DNA of 64,000 bases from Juglans regia (GCF_001411555.2 NC_049916.1:2790001-2854000); one strand, 5' to 3'. Shown: positions 35,774 to 48,939, counted from the first letter of the stretch. Program-made: numbers and translations. The notes: generated from the sequence alone by a model not told the origin.

Positions 35774-37333
35774 CAAATGAATCAGTGTGTATATATATAC
35801 ACATATATTCCTTCATAACCACTACTAGCTCTTCGATTCCTTGTGAAGCTAGCTAGGTAGCTACCATCCATGATCATCTTAATTTCAGGGTAAAATATAT
35901 GTTTTGTGGCGGCGTGTTACAGTACGTACAGCCACCGACAATATATATGCATGATCATGAAGTTAATTAAAGCCTAGCTAGTACGTGCATGCATGATCGA
36001 GTGGTTGTCTGGAGTACTACTGTTATCTTATTAATTATTTGCTGTATGTTTTCCCTGCCGTAACCGCAAAGATCGATGATTAATTTGTACGTTGTCTGAT
36101 TTTTATTTTGGGATTTTGAAGCACTCAATGCATATGTAGATTTGAAGAAATTACAACCTTAAATCCTACGTACGTATCTTTAATTTGAGCTATCACGAGG
36201 GTGACAGAAGAAATAAAGGTCGATCTAAGTATGCACAAAATATTCGGTCGTCCGGACTTTGTATTTTCATTTGCATGCATATATACATGATGCCTCTCTT
36301 GACCTCTTCAAAATTGGAGTTTTTTAAAAGCTTCGGAAGTTTCCATTTCTAAAAATTCTGCAGAAGTCAAGCTAGAGAGGTATTTTTACATTTTCTGAAA
36401 GTTAAAAAGAATAATTTTAACTCCACGTGTAACTCTTTGAGTTATTCTATACATTAATCACTATTTACTTTCACACTCCCACACACACACACATATATAT
36501 ATATTTTTTGAGATGTTTTTTATAAGATGTAGAGTAATAAATAGTGACTGATAAGAAGAATTTTTCTAACTCTTTTTTAAAAAATAGGATGTGTTTCCTC
36601 GTGATATGTTTGTTTGGCCATGGCCCCTCGACCCTATTCCTCCCTTCCTCATCCCTGGCTGTACGTGCGTAACAGATATATGACTTTCTTTAAATACACG
36701 ATTAATTTTTGTTGATTTTTCAAACCCAAAAAATAAATAGGGTTTTGTTTTGTTTATAAATTAGTTAGTGGATGGATGATGATTGAGAAAATGATCCAAC
36801 ATTTTTGCATGCATGGTACGTACGTAGGATTATTCAACGTTTCCCATTAATTTCCTCAACATCCAACAATCTTATCATTATTAATTAACACCCTAATATG
36901 ATTTATATATTAAGACTGCATGCAACATGATCTCTCTAAACCTGACTGCATGCCGTTGTTAATCACGCTAGCTGTATTTCCTTAATAAGCTGTGTTTTAA
37001 GTATGAAACGGGTCATAATAAGAGCACAATATTGCTTTAACACACATGGATCATGGTCACAACCTAATGGGGATGTAGTAACTTATGATAGCCGCCCCCA
37101 AATGTTACAACATTAATCAATAGATTCAAAAATTACAACCATGATCCAGAAAATAATTTAAACCATATCACTCGTCAGTCAAGCATGCGATGGTCGGGGT
37201 AGGAACAAGGCTTTCCACCATCTCGTCTGAACAGGTGGTCCACTTTGTTCTTGTTCAATAGGTGATACATCTGCAATTGTTTGCATGGATGCGAGTTCGT
37301 TCTTATGCAAACAATGCTGATAGCGGTTCTCTG

Positions 37334-40300
37334 TTAAACTGGCAATGCCTCGTGCTCCTGTTCAACTGGTGGTGCTGGCTGCTCTAGTTCAACAGGAACA
37401 CATGGTCTCCAAATAGTTTCCTTGCCCACATCCATCAGCGCAATGCCCTTCACAGTTAAATCAGCCCTGATCTGGTCACTCTTTGAGAAATCCTTGTTTT
37501 TCCTTGCTAGGGCTCTTTCTTCAATCAGATGCAGCACATCATTTTCCTCCAACCCTGCTCTCTTCAGAGCCTTGTCTTTTAATTGCTGCAAAACCTATAA
37601 GATGGAAAGCAACTTCTATGTTATATAATACTTCAATAAATCATGCATCTTTAAATTTATTACACGAGCCAGGAATTAAATCACCTCCACGAAAGTGCAA
37701 GAGGATAGCAACCCCAGAATATTAAGAACTTCTTTGACTTCTTTCTCCACCTCAACAAGAGATTGAATCATCGATAATTGTTGTTGTTTCTGCTGCTTCT
37801 TCTGGAAAATATTAACAAGATCATATCACATTTCACACAGGGAAAAGAACAAATAGAAATAAAGACAGATAACAAAGAGAGAAAGAGAGCACATCATAGG
37901 CCTGTTGGAGCTGGTTTCTAACATGTACCTTGAGCATGGTCAAAGAACTGTTTATGAACTTCAAGGCTTCTTGAAAAGCACCGGTCAATATCTGTGCAGT
38001 GTTCAAGTCATCTGACATTTTAGTCTTGAACTCACTGTGCAGCTTACTGATGCACTCTTGAGCAACAGGAGAGACACGGACAGTTTTTCCTTTTTGTTCT
38101 GAGCCTTCCTTGAGGCTTCCTTCTTGCGATGGGGATAAAGCATCTCTACAATCTTCCAAAGTCTAACAATCACAAGATAAGGTATCAATTTTTCTGAAGG
38201 TAAATAGGACCTTAGGACCCTTTCAAGAGTGTTTTTACAGTTTATCTGCCTTTTGTGACAATAAATTCAATTAATAATTAATAAAATCAAACAAGAGGAG
38301 ATGATATTGCAGCATATCAACCCAGAAAAACATGGAATCAAACTCTACTTATCAGGAAGAAAAACAAGGATAACACTGCCATAACAGCAGTTTTCTATCA
38401 ACTCTACAAGGGGTTGCATCCATTCAAAATCCGGTTCAGTAAGAAATCCAAGCTACAAACGACACGCACGTATTCACATGCAAGCACATACATGAAACCT
38501 TGAATGGATGAAAAATTCAAGATAATCCAACTCCCATAAGCGCATGAACATTGATTTGCTAAGGACTGAGATAGTAGAATTCCCAATAATAACTAAAAAG
38601 TGAGGAATCTAAGACAAGTTTTAAACCTGATATATGTAATAAACAGCATCTGATGAACTTTCCAGCTGTAAGACTGTGTAATTGAGAGGAGATCTATAGT
38701 GTGCGCTTATCAAGAAATGTCTCAGAGCCAGCGGATGATACAATCGAGTAATCTACAAGAAGATACCATATTATTTTAAATGCAAATACTCGTACAAGAC
38801 AAGTTCTTAAAGCATTGACAAATGTGTAGCCCCACTTTACCTCACGAATTGTAAAAAAGTTACCCAATGACTTTGACATTTTCTCATTGTTATTAGTGAC
38901 ATGCCCATTATGCATCCAGTAACTCACGCGGCTCTCTTGGCAAGCGGCACAGCTCTGTGCAATCTCATTTTCATGATGTGGGAAGATTAGATCAATTCCA
39001 CCACCATGAATATCAAATTGGAAGGACAGGTATTGAGCACTCATGGCACTGCATTCTATGTGCCAACCTGGTCTTCCAGGACCCCATGGGCTGTCCCAAC
39101 TTGGCTCACCGGGCTTTGCAGCCTGTAATTATTAGAGGATATCAGATACTGAATGATATTAAGAAGACTTAAACTTGTCATTTGCAAAGGTCTTTACACC
39201 TTCCACAATGCAAAGTCAGCTGGATTACGCTTCCTTGAGTCAACAGCAACTCGTTCACCAGCCCTGTTGTTTTCCAATTTCTGCCCAGATAACTGGCCAT
39301 AATTTAGGGATTTGTCAACAGCAAAGAACACATCTCCATCAACTGTGTATGCACAGTCATTGTTGATAATCTACAAAATACGCAAGCCATATATTACAAA
39401 ACAAATAAAGAATTCCTCATAGTGAAGGAGCCATTATCCCAAGTAGAAGGCAATTTCCCTTTTATCAACATCAAAGAACACATCCCATCAAGGCCAAAAT
39501 AAATTAGCTTAAATCCAGGAAGTCATAATCCCTAGTGTGAAAGCCAGATGGAACTGGATGCCTGTGCCATGACCACATATGGCTCAAGAAGGAGAGGGGC
39601 AAAGAATGCATCAGAAATAAGTTACAATGTGTATATTTCTGCTACAATGGGAATTCAAAGTCCCATATTTAATCCTTGGTCAAATATTGTAACAAGCTGC
39701 TTAAGCAAGTCAGGCCCAACTCAATATTTGAGATAGGAAAGTAATATCAATGATAAAATTAGAAATAAAAAAAAAAATAGAAAATCACATACACTGTAAT
39801 ACGATGAACATTATAAATTACTACTCAATTAGGAACTCCGGTTTCATGCTCGTTTTGTATCATCATATACGAGTTTCATGATGTTTTAGGTAATTCAAGA
39901 TTAGAAATTAGGAACTCCGCATGCCCATTGTGTATCATCATATACGAGGTTCATGATGTTTAAAGAAATTCATGAAGAATACCGGTTTCATGATTTTTAA
40001 AGAAATTAGATCTTCGCACATTACATCTGAAAAACAAATTACCCTAATATTACCATATAAATATACTGCACTACACATTTTTTCTAAGTAGATATACTTA
40101 CTGCACATTAACATGGACACAGTTCATTTTGACAAACACTGAGTGCATGCCAACAGAAAATATATATAACTAAAACTATAAACAAAAGGCACACCACTCT
40201 GTTATGTACTTTCAACAGAAAATCCCCACTTTGCAGTAATTTCCTGCCTTTGTGCATATGCATGTCTGTTAGAGAGATCAGAATTTATCAACATCATCAG

Positions 40301-43300
40301 ATAAAGTGAGCACTATAGTAGGAATACAACCTGCGTTATCATATCCTTTATCTGTTCCATATGATCAGAAACGCGTGGCTCATGGGTAGGAGGGAGGCAG
40401 AGAAGATCAGCCATGTCGACAACATATTCTTGGCAAAAACGGTTACTCAAACTTAATGGATCCTCCCCAAGCTCATTCGCTCTACGAATTATCTGCATAA
40501 AAATGTAAAAATGTTAGCAGTGTCTAGATACGCATTTAAAACCCAAGGAATGAAGAGTTAACTGAGGTATCACAGGTTCCAACATAAAAATCTTCTTTAT
40601 TAGTTTTATGGTTCATTCGAACATAAATCTTCAAGTGAGCTTTTAAGCAAATTGAGGCAATGAAAATAATACAAGGCCTTCATATCAGACCAATAGTTTA
40701 GTCAACAGTGGCATTCTGGAACTAAACTCCAGTGCTAAACTTGCAATTTAGAAGAATGATTAAAGCAAACTGTAGGTTTACAGGAGAAACAGAGTGCATC
40801 CAGGAAGAATCATTAAGAAAGATTCTTAAATTGATATATGTCTTCATAGCTGGAGAACAAAGCATAGTTGCAGAGTTTTTCTATTTAGGTGAGGATTTCC
40901 CATTAGACTAAAACCCAACCAGATTGTAGAATCCTATAAACCCAACCCTCTGCCAGACACATTTTCAGCAGCTTCCATGACTGTTTTTTATTTAAGCATA
41001 GCTATTTGAAGTCCACTTAATCCATCTTGCACATGTTGTGGGAAGCTTTTCAATTAGATTGTTTTTACAGGTCGTCTCAGTTTACCTTCAACATAGGTAT
41101 CTTACTTGTTGCCAAACTAAAAAGCATATGGATCTTATCCTGTAACTCCCCAACGGAAGGCCAAAACTACATGACCTATACCTCAACAAAACTAGTTAAT
41201 GATACAATTAGAGTCTCATTGGAACCATTATAAATAGTAAGAACCAATGTTTTGAATACCGTACCGGATGCTGTACCGGTCAAGGCACTGGAACGAAATA
41301 TTTCGATACCGGGATAGCGTTTCGAAATAACATTTCGGAATACTCGATATATAAATAAATTATATATAAAAATTATATTCCAAAATAATAGTCTATATAT
41401 AAATCAATTATCTATAAATACATATATATATATAAATTATAAATAGTCTAATCTGAATTGTGGGTTAAAAAATAAACTTGTAGTTTGAAAAAACGAAAAA
41501 AAAAAAAAATACTGGCCGAAATTCAGGCCGGTACAGGCCGAAATTGAGGTCGGTACGTCCGGTATTTTGGCCAGTACGAAATAGATATAGTACCCTTGTA
41601 CCGGCCGGTACGGTATGAAAGAACTTATCTTTCCTAAATATAGTAGAATCTCATACACCAACTACCCTTACACATCAGGGGTATCACAATCCCCCCCTCT
41701 TAAATTCTTGACGTCCTGGTCGAGCCTGTCCGTCGTAGGTGGTCTAACTCAAATCCCACATTTCTAGTTGGGATAGGCTCTGATACCATTTGTAACGCCC
41801 CAATGGAAGGCCCAAACCATATTATCTATACTCTGAAAGGACTAGTCAATGATACAATTGGAGCCCCATTGGAACCATTATAAAGTGTTTCTCCTTCCCA
41901 AGCAATATGGGACCCCATACACCACCTACCCTTACACATAATATGGGGTATCACATATCCTTTCATTTTTACTTTTGTATTTTTTGAAGGTAATCATAAG
42001 AACTTCTGGATTCAAATTTCAGTCCAAAAAGTAACTGTTAAAAAATTGATTTTGATATTATGTAGAATCCTAATCTCTATGATTTGGTTCTTTTAATTGG
42101 TTAATTTTTTTTATCGGTCTCTATGGTTTGGAGTTAGATGAATGAGAAATGAAGAGTATATGAAAAGACCACCTCTCTCAAGGAAACTGTTTTATTTTCA
42201 CACAATTTTTTCAAAGAAAAAACCTTATTGATAATAAAAAAAGAACTCCTAGCTGGGGGCCTGTGCACTCCTGGAATTAGTCGAGACGTTGTTCCTGGAC
42301 ACCCGATGCCAATAAAAAAAAAAATATGTTATCTAGGTCTATACACCGAAAAAGAAAACATCATTGGGCAGACATCCAAAAGAAAAGGGCTCTGAAGATC
42401 TCTGATAACTAAAAATAGAAAGGCATGATTGGGCAGACATTCCAAAAGAAAAGGGTTCTAAAGAAAAAAAATCCTTGATCGATGCCCCCCCTAAGGTCAT
42501 TTTCATGCAATTTCTTTGCACTGCAATAAAAAGAAAAAAATCAACTCCACCATGGTATAACATCCAAATTATCCAATGAAATTTGTGGACAAAGCCCAGC
42601 AAATAGGATGGATCATGAGGCATGGGTGTCGACCAACAACTAAGCATTAGCGAATGACTCGAAACGGTTCCAGAACGGGTGCTGATTGCCATGGAACCAG
42701 GAATTTTCAAGATCACAGAATCACAAGCAACCTACAAGAGGCTGCCAATCAGAGGCTATGAACAAGAAGCCAGATGTAAAGGATGATCTTGGTGGGATCG
42801 GCGGATGGACTAAGTTGAACAGCTGTGTTTGAAGGCTTGAGCTAGATCCTGAAAATAACTTCCTATTTACCTCAGAAGGGTTTTTTTTTTTTTTTTATAA
42901 GTGCCTCAGAAGGGGTTATTTACCATTAATCAGGAAACATTGTTTCTTGGCTAACTATCCATGTAGCATCACATTGTGGAAAACGTAAAGAAAAAATATT
43001 TGAGAGAAGAGGATCTTTGTTTAAAAAAATTGACATAAGGAGAAGATTCTTTAAGATTCATTTTTGTTAATTTGCCTCTCAGACCTATGGGTAAGGCACT
43101 AGGATACCCTTTTCCGAACATTTGAGACGAGTTTTAAAAAAGTTAACCATTCTAACAACCAGTATTTCTAATGGCAAGAATAGAATACTGCAAGCTCTGA
43201 GAATACAGGGGTTTCTACTTCTCAGGCACAAGGAAAGCACGAGATTTGAAAATCCTCTGTAAGTTCTAACTCTACTATTTAAAGATTGATTCTCAGCATA

Positions 43301-44947
43301 TATTGGCTGGGGCAGTGGTCCTTCTAAGAAGGGGTTCTTCCATAGCAATAAAGTATTACACTGAAAGGGAAACATACATTGTGTCTATCATTATTTCCTC
43401 CTAAACAACAGAGTTTTGATGGCTTTTGAAGAAGATTTTAAGAAATAACAGTTAGGTAGCCAAGCAGATGGATGCATCCCAATCAAATCAATTATTATTC
43501 CCACATTTTAGAGAGTAAAGTGACTGCTCTTATCAAAATTGAATTTCCATTATCCACAATGGATGGTTGGAATTTCTGTTTTCATCTTATATCTTATATG
43601 GCTTCAAACATGTCTTGATACGGCATTTCAAATAAAAAATTCTTCAATCCAAAAGTTGATTATTCTCACCTTGTCATCAACATCGGTGAAATTCCGCACA
43701 TAAGTAACTTGATAGCCCAAGTGTTGAAGATATCTGCAGGGTTCAATTCCAAGTAAAACCATGACTACCATCCACATATTAATTATCATTGCTTTATACC
43801 TAATTCATGTACGAAAATGAAGGGCACAGTAGCCACATTGTAAAATAAGGCAAAAGCACGAGCTAAAGAATGGGATGAATTGTGCAGTGAGTTGAGATGA
43901 GTTGAGTTGGATTTAGGTGAGTTGAATAAAAGATTGTTAGAATATTATTTTTTAATATTATTATTGTTTTAGGATTTGAAAAAGTTGAATTGTTTATTAT
44001 ATTTTGTGTGGGAATTTGAGAAACTTGTAATGATGAGATGAGTTGAGTTGAAGTGAATTTCCAATCCAAACTGAGGCTTAAGGTTAACGTCAATTTCAGC
44101 TTCAAATTAGCACATATTGGCCAAGGAATTTCAGCTTCGAATTAAGGTCCACTGAAGTTCCTTTTTTTAAGGCCGACGATGGGTTAACCAAGTCAGAGCA
44201 AACAAAGAGGGAAAAAAGAGCAAATGAAATTCATCTATACAGTGGCCCTAGGTCACATGCATGAGCACAAATTCCCAATCAAAAGACTAAATCTTTCGAA
44301 GTGATTATTAAATGGATGGGCAGAACCTGTACATTGTACCATTTTACTCAAGATGTGGAAAGGAAGAGGTTTCTTTTTTGGGGCAAGGAAATTATCTTTT
44401 AAGCTTTTGCAGCCAAAGATCCATCAATGATAATTTCTCAAATGGTATATGGAGGAACCTGAAGGACAAATGAGAAGTGTGTTTTTACAATATCAGAGGA
44501 AAGCCTTGCTGCTTTACAGTCCAGCAAAGCTTTGTTTGCTGTGTAATAGGATTATAAATTGCTAACTCCAATCCGTTTCTCTGTTTATAAATCTTTTAAA
44601 GAAAAACTTCAAAAAAAATAAATTTTTACTTTTGGCAATAAATTGCTTGAAGTTGTCAGATCAGTAGCAAAATTAGCAACGACAAATATCCATGTTGGCA
44701 ATTATATTCTAGTTCTTATCCTATTAGCTATCAGATAAGTGGGCAATCAGGTAGAATCGAAACTGAAGGAGAATAACCTGAAGAGGACGTCGAAATTGAC
44801 AGCAGCGCGAGCGTGGCCTAGGTGGCTGAGATCGTAGGCGGTGACACCGCAGACGTACATGCCAACACTCCCTGGCTTGTGCGGCTTGAAGATCTCCTTC
44901 TGCTGAGTCAACGAATTGTACACTCGAAATTCCTCCTCCTTCGCCAT
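37334..44947 (-). CDS. cysteine--tRNA ligase (CysRS), probably cytosolic
   Basis: Nine exons on the minus strand, 5' to 3': 44947-44778, 43733-43670, 40492-40331, 39370-39200, 39122-38841, 38752-38627, 38162-37929, 37801-37685, 37594-37334; 528 aa, class Ia synthetase. Seen directly: the HIGH-type motif HLGH at 42-45, KMSKS at 270-274, and zinc-site residues in the expected places (C33 in [10 protein letters not shown]213 in [10 protein letters not shown]238/H239 and E242 in FPHHENE). The DALR-like helical part and the [15 protein letters not shown] segment near 470-490 are present. It charges tRNA-Cys with cysteine for translation. No transit peptide precedes the first conserved residues, so a cytosolic role is inferred. 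The start is the first in-frame ATG, with good context (GGAATGG). The C-terminus ends in a Pro/Glu-rich tail. Confidence 0.94.
39371..40330 (-). other. CysRS intron between exons 3 and 4
   Basis: A 960-bp intron. It has a local tandem duplication at about 39830-39990: two ~75-bp copies sharing TAGGAACTCCG and GTATCATCATATACGAG. Otherwise featureless. Confidence 0.75.
41141..41955 (-). mobile_element. TRIM (miniature LTR retrotransposon) in a CysRS intron
   Basis: In minus orientation: the 5' LTR is 41955-41791 (165 bp, TGTGATACCCC...GCGTTACA); the primer site TGGTATCAGAGCC at 41788-41776, matching initiator tRNA-Met, follows two bases later. The internal region is only 102 bp (41790-41689) and ends in the polypurine tract AAGAGGGGGGGAT (41701-41689). 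The 3' LTR is 41688-41141. The target duplication TATCC is perfect (41136-41140 and 41956-41960). There is no coding capacity. The 3' LTR is longer only because a MITE sits inside it. The element is on the same strand as the host gene. Confidence 0.9.
41257..41615. mobile_element. MITE nested inside the TRIM 3' LTR
   Basis: A perfect 11-bp terminal inverted repeat, TACCGTACCGG (41257-41267) and CCGGTACGGTA (41605-41615). Subterminal GGCCGGTAC-type motifs and an AT-rich core lie between. The partner LTR lacks this segment, proving it is a later insertion. The exact target duplication is unclear. Confidence 0.8.
42870..42914 (-). repeat. LINE-tail micro-insertion with 11-bp target duplication
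   Basis: CCTCAGAAGGG at 42870-42880 and 42904-42914 flanks T16 plus ATAAGTG; on the minus strand this is CACTTAT plus an A-tail, the last bases of the L1-like tail seen elsewhere in the window. The insert is only 23 bp. Confidence 0.7.
43880..44078 (+). mobile_element. MITE (GAGTTGAG family) in CysRS intron 1
   Basis: It has the interior signature GAGTTGAGATGAGTTGAG, AGATTGTTAGAATATTATTT, GATTTGAAAAAGTTGAA and a right end AATCCAAACTGAGGC. The left terminus has lost the GGTACGTTTGG sequence. Confidence 0.65.
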
Positions 44948-45380
44948 TCCTCCCACACACAGCTCGCTTTCCTTCTCCCTCTCCCTCTCTCCGTCCCTCT
45001 GCGTCTGCAGCTTAACGATGCAACACAACCTAAACCTAAAAGCCTACAGATTTCACCGTAGATGAAACGCCAATGGTAACAATCGTTATACCAAAGGTTT
45101 AGAACAGCGAAAGCAGCTCGAAAGCACCCTAATCCTCTATTTTCATGAAACCCTAACAGAAAAGAAATCTCACAAACATGCTAAAATCGATATAGTCATT
45201 GTATAAGTATTTTGATTGTATAAAATCAGACTGATAAATACAAGAATTCACGAAATACAAACTAAAAAGGATCAGTAATACAGAGAGAGAGAGAGAGAGA
45301 GTCACTTGCTAGGAGAGACGGCGACAGCGAAATAGCGGCACAGCGTGGGAAGGGGCGCCGGCAGTCCACAGCATGAGGGG

Positions 45381-45411
<31 letters not shown>

Positions 45412-47301
45412 GGGATGGGGAAACAAAATAAAAAGGAAAGTGCTACGCAGTCCACGTAGGACCAGGTATGTACTAGGGGCTGTTGACGGCGTGAGAGAGG
45501 GGCTGAGCGTGAGAGACGGGTGCGGGGACTCAGGGACTCGAGAGGCAGAGCAGAGATGGTCAAGCGGGGAGGGGGGGTTAAACGACGCGGTCTGGCCTTA
45601 GGGACTAAAATTTAAGACTATATTCATAATATATATAATATATAGTATAGTATATAGTATACTATAGTATATATTATAATACTAACTATATATTATACTA
45701 TTATAGTGATACTATCATAATAATACTATATACCATACTGATACTAATACTATATATAGTTATATATATTTTGTTATAGTGATTTAAGCTATTAAAAAAA
45801 GTATAGTGATTTATATCTAATATTATAGTATAGTATTAGTTATAGTGATTTAGGTTAAACTATTAGTTTATATTAACTATTAGTTTATATCAACTATAGT
45901 ATAGTATTGTTAACTATAGTTTATATTAAACTATTATTATTAGTATATATATTAGTATTAGTTATAAACTATATATTTAATATTAGTATTAGTTATAGTG
46001 ATTTAGTATAACTATGTTAGTATAAATATAACTATAGTCTATATTAGATTATTAGTATTAGTTAGACTATATAATAATATTAATATTATACTATTAGTAT
46101 AGCTATATAATATAAGTATAACTACAGTCTATATATTGTCATACTAATATAACAATTAACAAACTCACTATATTAGTATTTGTTATTTAGTATTAGTATT
46201 TGTTAATTGTTATAGTGAGTTTAATTTATTATAACTATATTATTGATAGTATTATAGTGATAGTATTAGTATAGTAATTTAGTATTAGTAATTAGTTAAT
46301 ACTATATCATTATTTTATATGTGATTATTTAGTATAGTGATTATTTAGCTATATATAATATATCAGTATAATTAGTTATATATTAGTATAGCTATAAATA
46401 AAATGTTATTAATAATTTAAATATATATTTTATGTTTAAAGCATATGATAAATTAAATTTTCATATTTAAGGTTAAACTTTTATTTTATAAATTATAATA
46501 ACATTATCTTATATATAATTATATTAATAACATATGATCAGACAAATTATAAATGTTTATATTTAAAATTAACATTTTATGTTATAATTTATAAATTATA
46601 ATATGAGATTATTTCATATATAATTATATATTATATATAAAACTTATATATAAAAAATATTTTGTATAATATTAACTTTGTATAACCGGTCCGGTCCGGA
46701 CCCGTCCAATATTTCAATTTCTCTATTCAAATCTACACCCCTACGTAGGACTCATTGCCGTCCAAATATGGGAATAGACTAAAAGACTCCGATTTTTATC
46801 ATGAAATTGACTAAAATATCTTACTTTTAAATAAAGAACAAGTCAGAAATCTGAACTCATTTTGTTTTCCCCTCCCTCTGTGGCAACTGCGTGCATTTGG
46901 GTCCTCCACTGCCATTCACAAAACTTTGGTTGTTTTTCTTTATTTTCCAGCAATTAAATTTTGTGTGAACTGCCGTGCATATTTAATTTTGTTTTTCTTT
47001 ATCTGTAAACTACCGTGCATCTAGGCCACCTATTCTTACTACAACCATGAATCTACACTTACGATAAATCCAAGAAAAGTAGTTAAATACGTGACTTGCA
47101 GTCTAGTCTAGTCCAGGTGAAAAAACCTTACTACAACCATGAGACCACAAGAGAAAGAAGTCCAGTGCAGAGCTAGAAATTATATCTACATCTAAATATT
47201 AAACTTTATCACACATGTATGGTTCACCATCTAGAAGGATACAAGCCCTATGGAAAATTCTCAGTTCACACGAGCTTGAACCCAGATTCTTGAATATTTA
47301 A
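44948..47301. other. CysRS upstream region and AT-rich relic
   Basis: No gene was recognised. The CysRS leader on the minus strand is CT-rich when read on plus (CTTCTCCCTCTCC around 44971-44990). GA arrays lie at about 45281-45301 and 45380-45408. An AT-rich TIR element occupies 45463-46742. From 46743 to 47301 is unremarkable sequence interrupted by the gypsy insertion at 47302. Confidence 0.6.
45463..46742. mobile_element. AT-rich relic of a GGGGTGTA-terminated TIR element
   Basis: The right end reads CCGGTCCGGTCCGGACCCG ... AATCTACACCCCT, the mirror of the left end of the 35035-35743 element. It is immediately followed by ACGTAGGAC (46743-46751), which also occurs at 45454-45462, just before a decayed left end (CAGGTATGTA). 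The 9-bp match fits an ~8-bp hAT target duplication. The interior is ~1 kb of TATAGTGATTTA / ATTAGTATTAG-like simple-sequence text. It begins about 0.5 kb upstream of the CysRS ATG. Confidence 0.5.
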
Positions 47302-47306
47302 AAAGA

Positions 47307-47826
47307 TGTCATGCATCCAAAGAGAAGCACGAAGGACTTAGGAGTTTCATAAGGGATTCAGGATTTTCAGAGGATTGTTCGTGTGTTTGAAGTGCTCTAG
47401 GGGCTGTGAGTGAAGTGCATCATCAATGGAAATCATGGACCAGGCCGTGAGCCTTGTTGAGAGATGTTGGGTTTATTCTTAGTAGAAAATAAGCCCGTTT
47501 GGAGTAGAGAGTTATGGCCTTGAGGCCCTTTATGTTTTAAGTATTACGTCATTTTCTATATTAAAGCTTGTTGTTTTAATTGTAATCTTCTAGAAGGAAT
47601 CTAGTCTGCTACGTCTGCTGTGTCATACCTATTTGGGTGGAACGTCCGCACCTGGAAAGTTATGCAAAATCATATGAGAAGTTTATTATTCCTTCTCTGT
47701 GTTCTCTCTCTCTATTTCTTCTCTATTCTTTTCATGGATGTTCTCACCCTCTAAGTGAGCAAAATTATCAATTACAGGCCATCATTTTATAAATAAAACC
47801 AATATATCGAGTTCTATAGTGTTACA
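47307..47826 (+). repeat. 5' LTR of the gypsy element
   Basis: 520 bp, TGTCATGCATCC ... GTGTTACA, beginning TG and ending CA. Its internal CT microsatellite near 47706 is shorter than that in the 3' LTR, which accounts for part of the length difference. Confidence 0.93.
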
Positions 47827-47828
47827 GT

Positions 47829-47839
47829 TGGTATCAGAG
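47829..47839 (+). promoter_or_regulatory. primer-binding site (initiator tRNA-Met)
   Basis: TGGTATCAGAG starts two bases after the 5' LTR. It is complementary to the 3' end of plant initiator tRNA-Met, the usual primer of Ty3/gypsy and many TRIM elements. Confidence 0.9.
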
Positions 47840-47876
47840 AGTGATCCCAAGTGTTATCACTCTATTCAGCTTCACC

Positions 47877-48902
47877 ATGGTAGAAGGAACCCACCTCAAC
47901 CAGCTTCAAGATGGCCTCACATCCTTGAAGAAATCCACCGATTTACAGCTGAAAAATCTGGAAACAGAAATGTTAGCTTTGAAAAGGCAATCTGATTCGA
48001 TCATGCAACAGTTAACTACAATCATTGTGGAATTACAGAAACGTAATAATGACTAGCAAAGGGAGGGAAGTACCTCGGAGAATCAACAATACAACTCTCA
48101 CCATCGTGACCATAAGCAGAAGCTACAACCCAGACAGGTAAGGATTGATTTTCCTTACTTTCATGGGGATGACCCTAGTGGTTGGTTGTACAAAACTAAT
48201 CACTATTTTACTTTATACAATACAATGCCTCAACACAAGCTAAGGTTGGCCTCTTTCCACATGGAAGGGCTAGCCCTTGTTTGGTTCCAAGATTTAGAAG
48301 AATCTGGGACTGTCCAAGACTGGGAAGGGTTTACCAAGACATTGTTGGTGAGATTTGGACCATTTTCCTATTATGATCCAATGGATTCTCTTACGAGACT
48401 CAAGCAAATTAGTTTGATGGAAGATTATAAAACTAGTTTTGAAGGGTTGTCTAATAGACTAAAAAGGTTGTATGAGGACTATAAACTGAGTTGTTTTCTC
48501 AAAGGATTGAGGGATGAAATAAGGCTGCCGGTGCGTATGTTTGGGCCTAAGAACTTGTTGACAGCTTACAATTTAGCAAAGATTCAGGAAGAGCATGTTG
48601 GGTTGGCTAGAAAGGATGTTAGAGGACTCAACTATAACCATGACCTTGGGATTTTGAAAACCCCACAACTCCCTACCTCCAGCCTACACAATAACCAAAA
48701 AGCCCCACACATCCCTAGTTCCAGCTTCCATAACCACCAAAATAACTAACAAAGAGCCATTGTACCAGTCCATAAAATAAAACCACAATAAATGAAAGAC
48801 CAGAGAGATAAGGGTTTTTGTTACTATTGCGATTCCAAGTGGAATCCGGGCCACAAGTGCCAACAACTCAAGCTTTTCCATATTGAGGAGGTTGAGGAAT
48901 AG
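47877..48902 (+). pseudogene. gag of the gypsy element, broken
   Basis: An ATG at 47877 opens a frame with an N-terminal coiled coil (LKKSTDLQLKNLETE) and a retrotransposon gag domain (LASFHMEGLALVWFQDL). The zinc knuckle is at 48819-48860. Nonsense codons in the same frame are at 48054 (TAG), 48747 (TAA), 48789 (TAA) and 48900 (TAG). The zinc knuckle reads CYYCDSKWNPGHKC: the histidine expected four residues after the second cysteine is asparagine, so it would not bind zinc normally. Confidence 0.85.
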
Positions 48903-48939
48903 CTGAGTGATTCCTTGAAGGTGGAAGAAGTAATAGAAG

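Larger units (their letters stand above)
30410..37333. other. intergenic spacer between the C2H2 gene and CysRS
   Basis: No cellular gene was recognised. It holds: the C2H2 3' flank; a GA-rich low-complexity block (31240-31860) with long but repetitive frames; CACTA-like termini at 31913 and 33632; a GC-rich block with pyrimidine repeats (about 32520-33040); a TAA microsatellite (about 34463-34486); a 709-bp TIR element (35035-35743); and AT-rich DNA to 37333. The downstream end of CysRS is inside its right margin. Confidence 0.55.
40493..43669 (-). other. CysRS intron between exons 2 and 3, with TRIM insertion
   Basis: At 3177 bp this is the longest intron of the gene. It contains the TRIM at 41141-41955 with its nested MITE, a tandem duplication at about 42350-42470 (GGGCAGACATnCCAAAAGAAA twice) and a LINE-tail micro-insertion at 42881-42903. 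No other gene was seen. Confidence 0.8.
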
